DNA of 64,000 nt from Fasciola hepatica (GCA_948099385.1 CANUEZ040000208.1:2445152-2509151); one strand, 5' to 3'; positions 23,601 to 36,536 are shown, counted from the stretch's first letter. The notes: generated by a model from the letters alone, not told the origin. Made by a program: numbers and translations.

Positions 23601-25420
23601 TCTAATCTCGTACTACTAATCAATTGCATGCATAGTAAGGAAGCTGTGTAGGCTGTTCATTTGGGAATGCGTTGGTTGTACTTAGGCCCCTACAGAGAAG
23701 TCATCCATCATAGGAGTCGATCGGTGTGCGCGAAGCTGGTTCTTACCATTCAAATTTAAAGCGAGTTTGGGAAGGGTACTATATCATGTAGAGTAGATGT
23801 TGAACAAAGCGTTGAGAGCCATCCCGGATAGCCTTGTTTTGTTAAGTTGTTCGATTCACAATGGTTCACCGGTTGTTGGAGTGCCCGTGGGGGCTCGGTC
23901 GATGTGCACTGCTGATGAGTCGAGTCCCTTAGAGGATGAAACAGCTGTACAGTGCTTCCATGGATTTCAATGCTCAGTTGAGCGTTCAAGCTGCATGATC
24001 AATCATATTATACAAATCTAATCTAATCTGATCTAATCTCGTACTACTAATCAATTGCATGCATAGTAAGGAAGCTGTGTAGGTTGTTCATTTGTGAATG
24101 CGTTGGTTGTACTTAGGCCCCTACAGAGAAGTCATCCATCATAGGAGTGGATCGGTGTGCGCGAAGCTGGTTCCTACCATTCAAATTTAAAGCGAGTTTG
24201 GGAAGGGAACTATAGCATGTAGTGTAGATGTTGAACAAAGCGTTGATAGACAGCCCGGATAGACTTGTGTTGTTAAGTTGTTCGATTCACAATGGTTCAC
24301 CGGTTGTTGGAGTGCCCGTGGGGGCTCGGTCGATGTGCACTGCTGATGAGTCGAGTCCCTTAGAGGATGAAACAGCTGTACAGTGCTTCCATGGATTTCA
24401 ATGCTCAATTGAGCGTTCAAGCTGCATGATCAATCATATTATACAAATCTAATCTAATCTAATCTAATCTCGTACTACTAATCAATTGCATGCATAGTAA
24501 GGAAGCTGTGTAGGTTGTTCATTTGTGAATGCGTTGGTTGTACTTAGGCCCCTACAGAGAAGTCATCCATCATAGGAGTCGATCGGTGTGCGCGAAGCTG
24601 GTTCCTACCATTCAAATTTAAAGCGAGTTTGGGAAGGGAACTATAGCATGTAGTGTAGATGTTGAACAAAGCGTTGATAGACAGCCCGGATAGACTTGTG
24701 TTGTTAAGTTGTTCGATTCACAATGGTTCACCGGTTGTTGGAGTGCCCGTGGGGGCTCGGTCGATGTGCACTGCTGATGAGTCGAGTCCCTTAGAGGACG
24801 AAACAGCTGTACAGTGCTTCCATGGATTTCAATGCTCAATTGAGCGTTCAAGCTGCATGATCAATCATATTATACAAATCTAATCTAATCTAATCTAATC
24901 TCGTACTACTAATCAATTGCATGCATAGTAAGGAAGCTGTGTAGGTTTTTCATTTGGGAATGCGTTGGTTGTACTTAGGCCCCTACAGAGAAGTCATCCA
25001 TCATAGGAGTGGATCGGTGTGCGCGAAGCTGGTTCTTACCATTCAAATTTAAAGCGAGTTTGGGAAGGGAACTATATCATGTAGTGTAGATGTTGAACAA
25101 AGCGTTGATAGACAGCCCGGATAGCCTTGTGTTGTTAAGTTGTTCGATTCACAATGGTTCACCGGTTGTTGGAGTGCCCGTGGGGGCTCGGTCGATGTGC
25201 ACTGCTGATGAGTCGAGTCCCTTAGAGGATGAAACAGCTGTACAGTGCTTCCATGGATTTCAATGCTCAGTTGAGCGTTCAAGCTGCATGATCAATCATA
25301 TTATACAAATCTAATCTAATCTAATCTAATCTCGTACTACTAATCAATTGCATGCATAGTAAGGAAGCTGTGTATGTTGTTCATTTGTGAATGCATTGGT
25401 TGTACTTAGGCCCCTACAGA
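20681..25420 (+). repeat. Array A block 4: subtype rich in GATAGACAGCCCGG and GTTTTGTT monomers
   Basis: Two subtypes dominate. One carries GGGAACTATAGCATG or GGGAACTATATC together with GATAGACAGCCCGGATAGAC (about 20,760, 22,053, 24,208 and 24,639; a related form at 25,070). The other carries CCTTGTTTTGTTAAG (about 21,247, 21,678, 22,540, 23,402 and 23,833). The first two copies of the first subtype are 1,293 bp apart, again a three-monomer spacing, while two later copies are adjacent. This suggests a partly eroded trimeric order. Most copies here keep the AAATTTAAAG form. Confidence 0.7.
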
Positions 25421-28400
25421 GAAGTCATCCATCATAGGAGTCGATCGGTGTGCGCGAAGCTGGTTCTTACCATTCAAATTTGAAGCGAGTTTGGGAAGGG
25501 TGCTATATCATGTAGTGTAGATGTTGAACAAAGCGTTGAGAGCCATCCCGGATAGCCTTGTGTTGTTAAGTTGTTCGATTCACAATGGTTCACCGGTTGT
25601 TGGAGTGCCCGTGGGGGCTCGGTCGATGTGCACTGCTGATGAGTCGAGTCCCTTAGAGGATGAAACAGCTGTACAGTGCTTCCATGGATTTCAATGCTCA
25701 GTTGAGCGTTCAAGCTGCATGACCAATCATATTATACAAATCTAATCTAATCTGATCTAATCTCGTACTACTAATCAATTGCATGCATAGTAAGGAAGCT
25801 GTGTAGGTTGTTCATTTGTGAATGCGTTGGTTGTACTTAGGCCCCTACAGAGAAGTCATCCATCATAGGAGTGGATCGGTGTGCGCGAAGCTGGTTCTTA
25901 CCATTCAAATTTGAAGCGAGTTTGGGAAGGGTGCTATATCATGTAGTGTAGATGTTGAACAAAGCGTTGATAGCCATCCCGGATAGCCTTGTGTTGTTAA
26001 GTTGTTCGATTCACAATGGTTCACCGGTTGTTGGAGTGCCCGTGGGGGCTCGGTCGATGTGCACTGCTGATGAGTCGAGTCCCTTAGAGGATGAAACAGC
26101 TGTACAGTGCTTCCATGGATTTCAATGCTCAGTTGAGCGTTCAAGCTGCATGATCAATCATATTATACAAATCTAATCTAATCTGATCTAATCTCGAACT
26201 ACTAATCAATTGCATGCATAGTAAGGAAGCTGTGTAGGTTGTTCATTTGTGAATGCGTTGGTTGTACTTAGGCCCCTACAGAGAAGTCATCCATCATAGG
26301 AGTCGATCGGTGTGCGCGAAGCTGGTTCTTACCATTCAAATTTGAAGCGAGTTTGGGAAGGGTACTATATCATGTAGTGTAGATGTTGAACAAAGCGTTG
26401 ATAGCCATCCCGGATAGCCTTGTGTTGTTAAGTTGTTCGATTCACAAGGGTTCACCGGTTGTTCGAGTACCCGTGGGGGCTCGGCCGATGTGCACTGCTG
26501 ATGAGTCGAGTCACTTAGAGGATGAAACAGCTGTACAGTGCTTCCATGGATTTCAATGCTCAATTGAGCGTTCAAGCTGCATGATCAATCATATTATACA
26601 AATCTAATCTAATCTGATCTAATCTCGAACTACTAATCAATTGCATGCATAGTAAGGAAGCTGTGTAGGTTGTTCATTTGTGAATGCGTTGGTTGTACTC
26701 AGGCCCCTACAGAGAAGTCATCCATCATAGGAGTCGATCGGTGTGCGCGAAGCTGGTTCTTACCATTCAAATTTGAAGCGAGTTTGGGAAGGGTGCTATA
26801 TCATGTAGTGTAGATGTTGAACAAAGCGTTGAGAGCCATCCCGGATAGCCTTGTGTTGTTAAGTTGTTCGATTCACAATGGTTCACCGGTTGTTGGAGTG
26901 CCCGTGGGGGCTCGGTCGATGTGCACTGCTGATGCGTCGAGTCCCTTAGAGGATGAAACAGCTGTACAGTGCTTCCATGGATTTCAATGCTCAGTTGAGC
27001 GTTCAAGCTGCATGATCAATCATATTATACAAATCTAATCTAATCTAATCTGATCTAATCTCGTACTACTAATCAATTGCATGCATAGTAAGGAAGCTGT
27101 GTATGTTGTTCATTTGGGAATGCGTTGGTTGTACTTAGGCCCCTACAGAGAAGTCATCCATCATAGGAGTGGATCGGTGTGCGCGAAGCTGGTTCTTACC
27201 ATTCAAATTTGAAGCGAGTTTGGGAAGAGTGCTATATATGATGTAGTGTAGATGTTGAACAAAGCGTTGATAGCCATCCCGGATAGCCTTGTGTTGTTAA
27301 GTTGTTCGATTCACAATGGTTCACCGGTTGTTGGAGTGCCCGTGGGGGCTCGGTCGATGTGCACTGCTGATGAGTCGAGTCCCTTAGAGGATGAAACAGC
27401 TGTAGAGTGCTTCCATTGATTTCAATGCTCAGTTGAGCGTTCAAGCTGCATGATCAATCATATTATACAAATCTAATCTAATCTGAACTTATCTCGTACT
27501 ACTAATCAATTGCATGCATAGTAAGGAAGCTGTGTAGGTTGTTCATTTGGGAATGCGTTGGTTGTACTTAGGCCCCTACAGAGAAGTCATCCATCATAGG
27601 AGTGGATCGGTGTGCGCGAAGCTGGTTCTTACCATTCAAATTTAAAGCGAGTTTGGGAAGGGTGCTATATCATGTAGTGTAGATGTTGAACAAAGCGTTG
27701 AGAGCCATCCCGGATAGCCTTGTGTTGTTAAGTTGTTCGATTCACAATGGTTCACCGGTTGTTGGAGTGCCCGTGGGGGCTCGGTCGATGTGCACTGCTG
27801 ATGAGTCGAGTCCCTTAGAGGATGAAACAGCTGTACAGTGCTTCCATGGATTTCAATGCTCAGTTGAGCGTTCAAGCTGCATGATCAATCATATTATACA
27901 AATCTAATCTAATCTAATCTAATCTCGTACTAGTAATCAATTGCATGCATAGTAAGGAAGCTGTGTAGGTTGTTCATTTGTGAATGCGTTGGTTGTACTT
28001 AGGCCCCTACAGAGAAGTCATCCATCATAGGAGTCGATCGGTGTGCGCGAAGCTGGTTCTTACCATTCAAATTTGAAGCGAGTTTGGGAAGGGTGCTATA
28101 TCATGTAGTGTAGATGTTGAACAAAGCGTTGAGAGCCATCCCGGATAGCCTTGTTTTGTTAAGTTGTTCGATTCACAATGGTTCACCGGTTGTTGGAGTG
28201 CCCGTGGGGGCTCGGTCGATGTGCACTGCTGATGAGTCGAGTCCCTTAGAGGATGAAACAGCTGTACAGTGCTTCCATGGATTTCAATGCTCAGTTGAGC
28301 GTTCAAGCTGCATGATCAATCATATTATACAAATCTAATCTAATCTGAACTTATCTCGTATTACTAATCAATTGCATGCATAGTAAGGAAGCTGTGTAGG

Positions 28401-31400
28401 TTGTTCATTTGGGAATGCGTTGGTTGTACTTAGGACCCTACAGAGAAGTCATCCATCATAGGAGTGGATCGGTGTGCGCGAAGCTCGTTCTTACCATTCA
28501 AATTTGAAGCGAGTTTGGGAAGGGTGCTATATCATGTAGTGTAGATGTTGAACAAAGCGTTGAGAGCCATCCCGGATAGCCTTGTGTTGTTAAGTTGTTC
28601 GATTCACAATGGTTCACCGGTTGTTGGAGTGCCCGTGGGGGCTCGGTCGATGTGCACTGCTGATGAGTCGAGTCCCTTAGAGGATGAAACAGCTGTACAG
28701 TGCTTCCATGGTTTTCAATGCTCAGTTGAGCGTTCAAACTGCATGATCAATCATATTATACAAATCTAATCTAATCTGAACTTATCTCTAACTACTAATC
28801 AATTGCATGCATAGTAAGGAAGCTGTGTATGTTGTTCATTTGGGAATGCGTTGGTTGTACTTAGGCCCCTACAGAGAAGTCATCCATCATAGGAGTCGAT
28901 CGGTGTGCGCAAAGCTGGTTCTTACCATTCAAATTTGAAGCGAGTTTGGGAAGGGTACTATATCATGTAGTGTAGATGTTGAACAAAGCGTTGAGAGCCA
29001 TCCCGGATAGCCTTGTGTTGTTAAGTTGTTCGATTCACAATGGTTCACCGGTTGTTGGAGTGCCCGTGGGGGCTCGGTCGATGTGCACTGCTGATGAGTC
29101 GAGTCCCTTAGAGGATGAAACAGCTGTACAGTGCTTCCATGGTTTTCAATGCTCAGTTGAGCGTTCAAACTGCATGATCAATCATATTATACAAATCTAA
29201 TCTAATCTGAACTTATCTCTAACTACTAATCAATTGCATGCATAGTAAGGAAGCTGTGTATGTTGTTCATTTGGGAATGCGTTGGTTGTACTTAGGCCCC
29301 TACAGAGAAGTCATCCATCATAGGAGTGGATCGGTGTGCGCGAAGCTGGTTCTTACCATTCAAATTTGAAGCGAGTTTGGGAACGGTGCTATATCATGTA
29401 GTGTAGATGTTGAACAAAGCGTTGAGAGCCATCCCGGATAGCCTTGTGTTGTTAAGTTGTTCGATTCACAATGGTTCACCGGTTGTTGGAGTGCCCGTGG
29501 GGGCTCGGTCGATGTGCACTGCTGATGAGTCGAGTCCCTTAGAGGATGAAACAGCTGTAGGGTGCTTCCATGGATTTCAATGCTCAGTTGAGCGTTCAAG
29601 CTGCATGATCAATCATATTATACAAATCTAATCTAATCTGAACTTATCTCGTATTACTAATCAATTGCATGCATAGTAAGGAAGCTGTGTAGGTTGTTCA
29701 TTTGGGAATGCGTTGGTTGTACTTAGGCCCCTATAGAGAAGTCATCCATCATAGGAGTGGATCGGTGTGCGCGAAGCTGGTTCTTACCATTCAAATTTGA
29801 AGCGAGTTTGGGAAGGGTGCTATATCATGTAGTGTAGATGTTGAACAAAGCGTTGAGAGCCATCCCGGATAGCCTTGTGTTGTTAAGTTGTTCGATTCAC
29901 AATGGTTCACCGGTTGTTGGAGTGCCCGTGGGGGCTCGGTCGATGTGCACTGCTGATGAGTCGAGTCCCTTAGAGGATGAAACAGCTGTACAGTGCTTCC
30001 ATGGTTTTCAATGCTCAGTTGAGCGTTCAAACTGCATGATCAATCATATTATACAAATCTAATCTAATCTGATCTAATCTCGTACTACTAATCAATTGCA
30101 TGCATAGTAAGGAAGCTGTGTAGGTTGTTCATTTGTGAATGCGTTGGTTGTACTTAGGCCCCTACAGAGAAGTCATCCATCATAGGAGTCGATCGGTGTG
30201 CGCGAAGCTGGTTCTTACCATTCAAATTTGAAGCGAGTTTGGGAAGGGTACTATATCATGTAGTGTAGATGTTGAACAAAGCGTTGATAGCCATCCCGGA
30301 TAGCCTTGTGTTGTTAAGTTGTTCGATTCACAATGGTTCACCGGTTGTTGGAGTGCCCGTGGGGGCTCGGTCGATGTGCACTGCTGATGAGTCGAGTCCC
30401 TTAGAGGATGAAACAGCTGTACAGTGCTTCCATCCATTTCAATGCTCAGTTGAGCGTTCAAGCTGCATGATCAATCATGTTATACAAATCTAATCTAATC
30501 TGAACTTATCTCGTACTACTAATCAATTGCATGCATAGTAAGGAAGCTGTGTAGGTTGTTCATTTGGGAATGCGTTGGTTGTACTTAGGCCCCTACAGAG
30601 AAGTCATCCATCATAGGAGTGGATCGGTGTGCGCGAAGCTGGTTCTTACCATTCAAATTTAAAGCGAGTTTGGGAAGGGTGCTATATCATGTAGTGTAGA
30701 TGTTGAACAAAGCGTTGAGAGCCATCCCGGATAGCCTTGTGTTGTTAAGTTGTTCGATTCACAATGGTTCACCGGTTGTTGGAGTGCCCGTGGGGGCTCG
30801 GTCGATGTGCACTGCTGATGAGTCGAGTCCCTTAGAGGACGAAACAGCTGTACAGTGCTTCCATTGATTTCAATGCTCATATGAGCGTTCAAGCTGCATG
30901 ATCATTCATATTATACAAATCTGATCTGATCCAAACTCTTACTACTAATCAATTGCATGCATAGTAAGGAAGCTGTGTAGGTTGTTCATTTGTGAATGCG
31001 TTGGTTGTACTTAGGCCCCTACAGAGAAGTCATCCATCATAGGAGTGGATCGGTGTGCGCGAAGCTGGTTCTTACCATTCAAATTTGAAGCGAGTTTGGG
31101 AAGGGTACTATATCATGTAGTGTAGATGTTGAACAAAGCGTTGAGAGCCATCCCGGATAGCCTTGTGTTGTTAAGTTGTTCGATTCACAATGGTTCACCG
31201 GTTGTTGGAGTGCCCGTGGGGGCTCGGTCGATGTGCACTGCTGATGAGTCGAGTCCCTTAGAGGATGAAACAGCTGTACAGTGCTTCCATCCATTTCAAT
31301 GCTCAGTTGAGCGTTCAAGCCGCATGATCAATCATATTATACAAATCTAATCTAATCTGATCTAATCTCGTACTACTAATCAATTGCATGCATAGTAAGG

Positions 31401-34400
31401 AAGCTGTGTAGGTTGTTCATTTGGGAATGCGTTGGTTGTACTTAGGCCCCTACAGAGAAGTCATCCATCATAGGAGTCGATCGGTGTGCGCGAAGCTGGT
31501 TCTTACCATTCAAATTTGAAGCGAGTTTGGGAAGGGTGCTATATCATGTAGTGTAGATGTTGAACAAAACGTTGAGAGCCATCCCGGATAGCCCGGTGTT
31601 GTTAAGTTGTTCGATTCACAATGGTTCACCGGTTGTTGGAGTGCCCGTGGGGGCTCGGTCGATGTGCACTGCTGATGAGTCGAGTCCCTTAGAGGATGAA
31701 ACAGCTGTACAGTGCTTCCATGGATGTCAATGCTCAGTTGAGCGTTCAAGCTGCATGATCAATCATATTATACAAATCTAATCTAATCTAATCTAATCTC
31801 GTACTACTAATCAATTGCATGCATAGTAAGGAAGCTGTGTAGGTTGTTCATTTGTGAATGCGTTGGTTGTACTTAGGCCCCTACAGAGAAGTCATCCATC
31901 ATAGGAGTCGATCGGTGTGTGCGGAGCTGGCTGTTACCATTGAAATTTGAAGCCAGTTTGGGAGGGTGCTATATATGATGTAGTGTAGATGTTGAACAAA
32001 GCGTTGATAGCCATCCCGGATAGCCTTGTGTTGTTAAGTTTTTCAATTCACAATGGTTCACCGGTTGTTGGAGTGCCCGTGGGGGCTCGGTCGATGTGCA
32101 CTGCTGATGAGTCGAGTCCCTTAGAGGATGAAACAGCTGTACAGTGCTTCCATGGATTTCAATGCTCAGTTGAGCGTTCAAGCTGCATGATCAATCATAT
32201 TATACAAATCTAATCTAATCTAATCTGATCTAATCTCGTACTACTAATCAATTGCATGCATAGTAAGGAAGCTGTGTAGGTTGTTCATTTGGGAATGCGT
32301 TGGTTGTACTTAGGCCCCTATAGAGAAGTCATCCATCATAGGAGTCGATCGGTGTGCGCGAAGCTGGTTCTTACCATTCAAATTTGAAGCGATTTTGGGA
32401 CGGGTGCTATATCATGTAGTGTAGATGTTGAACAAAGCGTTGAGAGCCATCCCGGATAGCCTTGTGTTGTTAAGTTGTTCGATTCACAATGGTTCACCGG
32501 TTGTTGGAGTGCCCGTGGGGGCTCGGTCGATGTGCACTGCTGATGAGTCGAGTCCCGTAGAGGATGAAACAGCTGTACAGTGCTTCCATGGATTTCAATG
32601 CTCAGTTGAGCGTTCAAGCTGCATGATCAATCATATTATACAAATCTAATCTAATCTGATCTAATCTCGTACTACTAATCAATTGCATGCATAGTAAGGA
32701 AGCTGTGTAGGTTGTTCATTTGTGAATGCGTTGGTTGTACTTAGGCCCCTACAGAGAAGTCATCCATCATAGGAGTGGATCGGTGTGCGCGAAGCTGGTT
32801 CTTACCATTCAAATTTGAAGCGAGTTTGGGAAGGGTGCTATATCATGTAGTGTAGATGTTGAACAAAGCGTTGAGAGCCATCCCGGATAGCCTTGTGTTG
32901 TTAAGTTGTTCGATTCACAATGGTTCACCGGTTGTTGGAGTGCCCGTGTGGGCTCGGTCGATGTGCACTGCTGATGAGTCGAGTCCCTTAGAGGATGAAA
33001 CAGCTGTACAGTGCTTCCATCCATTTCAATGCTCAGTTGAGCGTTCAAGCTGCATGATCAATCATATTATACAAATCTAATCTAATCTGAACTTATCTCG
33101 TACTACTAATCAATTGCATGCATAGTAAGGAAGCTGTGTAGGTTGTTCATTTGTGAATGCGTTGGTTGTACTAAGGCCCCTACAGAGAAGTCATCCATCA
33201 TAGGAGTCGATCGGTGTGTGCGAAGCTGGCTGTTACCATTGAAATTTGAAGCCAGTTTGGGAGGGTGCTATATATGATGTAGTGTAGATGTTGAACAAAG
33301 CGTTGAGAGCCATCCCGGATAGCCTTGTGTTGTTAGGTTGTTCGATTCACAATGGTTCACCGGTTGTTGGAGTGCCCGTGGGGGCTCGGTCGATGTGCAC
33401 TGCTGATGAGTCGAGTCCCTTAGAGGATGAAACAGCTGTACAGTGCTTCCATCCATTTCAATGCTCAGTTGAGCGTTCAAGCTGCATGATCAATCATATT
33501 ATACAAATCTAATCTAATCTGATCTAATCTCGTACTACTAATCAATTGCATGCATAGTAAGGAAGCTGTGTAGGTTGTTCATTTGTGAATGCGTTGGTTG
33601 TACTTAGGCCCCTATAGAGAATTCATCCATCATAGGAGTGGATCGGTGTGCGCGAAGCTGGTTCTTACCATTCAAATTTAAAGCGAGTTTGGGAAGGGTG
33701 CTATATCATGTAGTGTAGATGTTGAACAAAGCGTTGATAGCCATCCCGGATAGCCTTGTGTTGTTAAGTTGTTCGATTCACAATGGTTCACCGGTTGTTG
33801 GAGTGCCCGTGGGGGCTCGGTCGATGTGCACTGCTGATGAGTCGAGTCCCTTAGAGGATGAAACAGCTGTACAGTGCTTCCATCCATTTCAATGCTCAGT
33901 TGAGCGTTCAAGCTGCATGATCAATCATATTATACAAATCTAATCTAATCTAATCTAATCTCGTACTACTAATCAATTGCATGCATAGTAAGGAAGCTGT
34001 GTAGACTGTTCATTTGGGAATGCGTTGGTTGTACTTAGGCCCCTACAGAGAAGTCATCCATCATAGGAGTGGATCGGTGTGCGCGAAGCTGGTCCTTATC
34101 ATTCAAACTTAAAGCGAGTTTGGGAAGGATGCTATATCATGTAGTGTAGATGTTGAACAAAGCGTTGAGAGCCATCCCGGATAGCCTTGTGTTGTTAAGT
34201 TGTTCGATTCACAATGGTTCACCGGTTGTTGGAGTGCCCGTGGGGGCTCGGTCGATGTGCACTGCTGATGAGTCGAGTCCCTTAGAGGATGAAACAGCTG
34301 TACAGTGCTTCCATCCATTTCAATGCTCAGTTGAGCGTTCAAGCTGCATGATCAATCATATTATACAAATCTAATCTAATCTAATCTAATCTCGTACTAG

Positions 34401-35640
34401 TAATCAATTGCATGCATAGTAAGGAAGCTGTGTAGGTTGTTCATTTGTGAATGCGTTGGTTGTACTTAGGCCCCTACAGAGAAGTCATCCATCATAGGAG
34501 TGGATCGGTGTGCGCAAAGCTGTTCCTTATCATTCAAATTTAAAGCGAGTTTGGGAAGAGTGCTATATCATGTAGTGTAGATGTTGAACAAAGCGTTGAG
34601 AGCCATCCCGGATAGCCTTGTGTTGTTAAGTTGTTCGATTCACAATGGTTTACCGGTTGTTGGAGTGCCCGTGGGGGCTCGGTCGATGTGCACTGCTGAT
34701 GAGTCGAGTCCCTTAGAGGATGAAACAGCTGTACAGTGCTTCCATGGATTTCAATGCTCAGTTGAGCGTTCAAGCTGCATGATCAATCATATTATACAAA
34801 TCTAATCTAATCTGAACTTATCTCGTACTACTAATCAATTGCATGCATAGTAAGGAAGCTGTGTAGGTTGTTCATTTGGGAATGCGTTGGTTGTACTCAG
34901 GCCCTTACAGAGAAGTCATCCATCATAGGAGTGGATCGGTGTGCGCGAAGCTGGTTCTTACCATTCAAATTTGAAGCGAGTTTGGGAAGGGTACTATATC
35001 ATGTAGTGAAGATGTTGAACAAAGCGTTGAGAGCCATCCCGGATAGCCTTGTGTTGTTAAGTTGTTCGATTCACAATGGTTCACCGGTTGTTGGAGTGCC
35101 CGTGGGGGCTCGGTCGATGTGCACTCCTAATGAGTCGAGTCCCTTAGAGGATGAAACAGCTGTACAGTGCTTCCATGGATTTCAATGCTCAGTTGAGCGT
35201 TCAAGCTGCATGATCAATCATATTATACAAATCTAATCTAATCTGAACTTATCTCGTACTACTAATCAATTGCATGCATAGTAAGGAAGCTGTGTAGGTT
35301 GTTCATTTGTGAATGCGTTGGTTGTACTTAGGCCCCTACAGAGAAGTCATCCATCATAGGAGTGGATCGGTGTGCGCGAAGATGGTTCTTACCATTCAAA
35401 CTTGAAGCGAGTTTGGGAAGTTTGCTATATCATGTAATGTAGATGTTGAACAAAGCGTTGAGAGCCATTTCGGATATACATGTTTTGTTAAGTTGTTCGA
35501 TTCACAATGGTTCACCGGTTGTTGGAGTGCCCGTGGGGGCTCGGTCGATGTGCACTGCTGATGAGTCGAGTCCCTTAGAGGATAAAACAGCTGTACAGTG
35601 CTTCCATGGATTTCAATGCTCAGTTGAGCGTTCAAGCTGC
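25421..35640 (+). repeat. Array A block 5: AAATTTGAAG-type monomers approaching the array edge
   Basis: Most copies from about 25,480 to 33,260 carry AAATTTGAAG, rare further left. The GAACTTATC form of the pentamer tract is also frequent here (about 27,484, 28,346, 28,778, 29,209, 29,638, 30,500, 33,088, 34,812 and 35,246). Nearly all length changes of array A lie in this block, including three copies with CTATATATGATGTAG (about 27,230, 31,968 and 33,268). Copies become more irregular towards 35.7 kb, for example CATTTCGGATATACATG near 35,467. This is what is expected near an array edge, where homogenisation by exchange is weaker. Confidence 0.75.
31909..31985 (+). repeat. Divergent A monomer patch resembling array B
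   Basis: Here array A reads GGCTGTTACCATTGAAATTT followed by GAAGCCAGTTTGGGAGGG, against the usual GGTTCTTACCATTCAAATTT and GAAGCGAGTTTGGGAAGGG. The same patch recurs at about 33,213-33,285, three monomers away, so it was copied with that spacing. The reverse complement of array B reads GGTTGTTACC and GAAGCCAATTTGGGG at these places, so the patch shares TGTTACC and GAAGCCA with B. It may keep ancestral states or derive from exchange with a B-like copy. A weaker form (GAAGCCAG only) is at about 19,878. Confidence 0.7.
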
Positions 35641-35773
35641 ATGATCAATCATATTATACAAATATAATCTAATCTGAACCTATCTCGTATTACTAGAGAA
35701 TAGCATGCACAAGAACGAAGCCGTGTAGTTTGTTCATTTGTGAATGTGTTGGTTGTACTTAGGCCCCTGCAGA
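35641..35773 (+). repeat. Decayed right edge of array A
   Basis: The last partial A monomer is clearly more diverged than the interior copies. The pentamer tract reads AATATAATCT with GAACCTATC. The following segment reads TACTAGAGAATAGCATGCAC and AAGAACGAAGCCGTGTAG where other copies read TACTAATCAATTGCATGCAT and AGTAAGGAAGCTGTGTAG. It stays recognisable as A up to GGCCCCTGCAGAG at 35,774. The excess of private changes fits a terminal repeat that no longer takes part in homogenisation. Confidence 0.85.
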
Positions 35774-35790
35774 GTCGAAACAACAAACCA
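35760..35790. other. Inversion junction between array A and array B
   Basis: Array A reads through CCCCTGCAGAG (usual form CCCCTACAGAG) to 35,774. From 35,773 the sequence matches array B (AGTCGAA, then CAAACCACA in diverged form). The two matches overlap by only AG, so the join has at most 2 bp of microhomology. On the A side the monomer stops just after its GGCCCCTACAGAG landmark. On the B side it begins at the place homologous to TTCGA (145-149) of A. The arms thus meet out of phase by well over half a monomer and do not form a simple perfect palindrome. Nothing foreign lies between the arrays. Confidence 0.85.
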
Positions 35791-36513
35791 CATTCCTATA
35801 TAATATGGGTCACAACGCTTTGTTCAACATATACAATACATGATATAGCACAATCCCCAAATCGCCTTCGGCTTTCGCTTTTACTTTGTATGGTAACTAC
35901 CAAATTCTCGCACACCAATACAATCATATGTTCCATCACCTCTCTATTTATGGGCCTAAGTAAAACCAAGGCATTCCCTTATGAACAATCCACACAGATT
36001 GCTCATACAATGCAATAGAGCAGTAGCAGAGTAGATTTGTATAATATGATTCTCCATGCAGCTTGACCACGGAACTGACCATTGAAAATGATGGAAGCAC
36101 TGTACAGCTGTTTGATCCGCTAAGGGAATCATGAGCATTGCACATGGACAGAACCCACTCGGAGACAAGAACAAGGGTTGGGGTGAACGAATGTCAGTCG
36201 AACACCCAAACCACAAGGCTATGACATATGTTTCTGAACGCTTAGTTCAACATATACAATACATGATATAGCACAATCCCCAAATTGGCTTCGGCTTTCG
36301 CTTTGGCTTTGAATGGTTACAACCAAATTCTCGCACACCGATCCAATCCTATGTTCCATCACCTCTCTATTTATGGGCCTAAGTAAAACCAAGGCATTCC
36401 CTTATGAACAATCCACACAGATTGCTCATACAATGCAATAGAGCAGTAGCAGAGTAGATTTGTATAATATGATTCTGCATGCAGCTTGAACACTGAACTG
36501 ACCATTGAAAATT

Positions 36514-36536
36514 ATGGAAGCACTGTACAGCTGTTT
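36514..36536 (-). other. Block conserved between A and B with overlapping palindromes, B copy
   Basis: Identical, reverse-complemented, to 234-256 of array A, including the overlapping palindromes CTGTACAG and ACAGCTGT. A group of copies at about 39.07-42.46 kb has GCTTTTTGATCC instead of GCTGTTTGATCC, which breaks the ACAGCTGT dyad, and three of these also have CTGTTCAG. Elsewhere in B the block is nearly invariant, apart from a GGAAACACTG variant just beside it in the 58.5-63.2 kb copies. Confidence 0.75.

Larger units (their letters stand above)
1..35773 (+). repeat. Satellite array A, 431-bp monomer, about 83 copies
   Basis: The same sequence recurs every 431 bases from the first base to about 35,773. 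For example, the motif GATGTTGAACAAAGCG recurs at about 91, 522, 953 and 1384 and so on to about 35,442, giving 83 anchors. The period holds exactly for the first 27 kb. Later changes are small: +5 near 27,040, +2 near 27,237, -5 near 30,920, and a few bases near 31,970, 32,220 and 33,265. Copies differ mainly at a few recurring sites, so they are highly homogenised. The array starts outside the window on the left. It contains no insertion and no unique sequence. The strand is arbitrary and only marks orientation relative to array B. Arrays like this in eukaryotes are usually heterochromatic (centromeric, pericentromeric or subtelomeric); which applies here cannot be told from the sequence. 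Confidence 0.97.

Noticed and set aside
34868..35236. Longer + strand open frame (122 codons)
   Set aside because: It arises because one A copy has GTAGTGAAGATG instead of GTAGTGTAGATG, removing a stop codon and joining neighbouring frames of the repeat.
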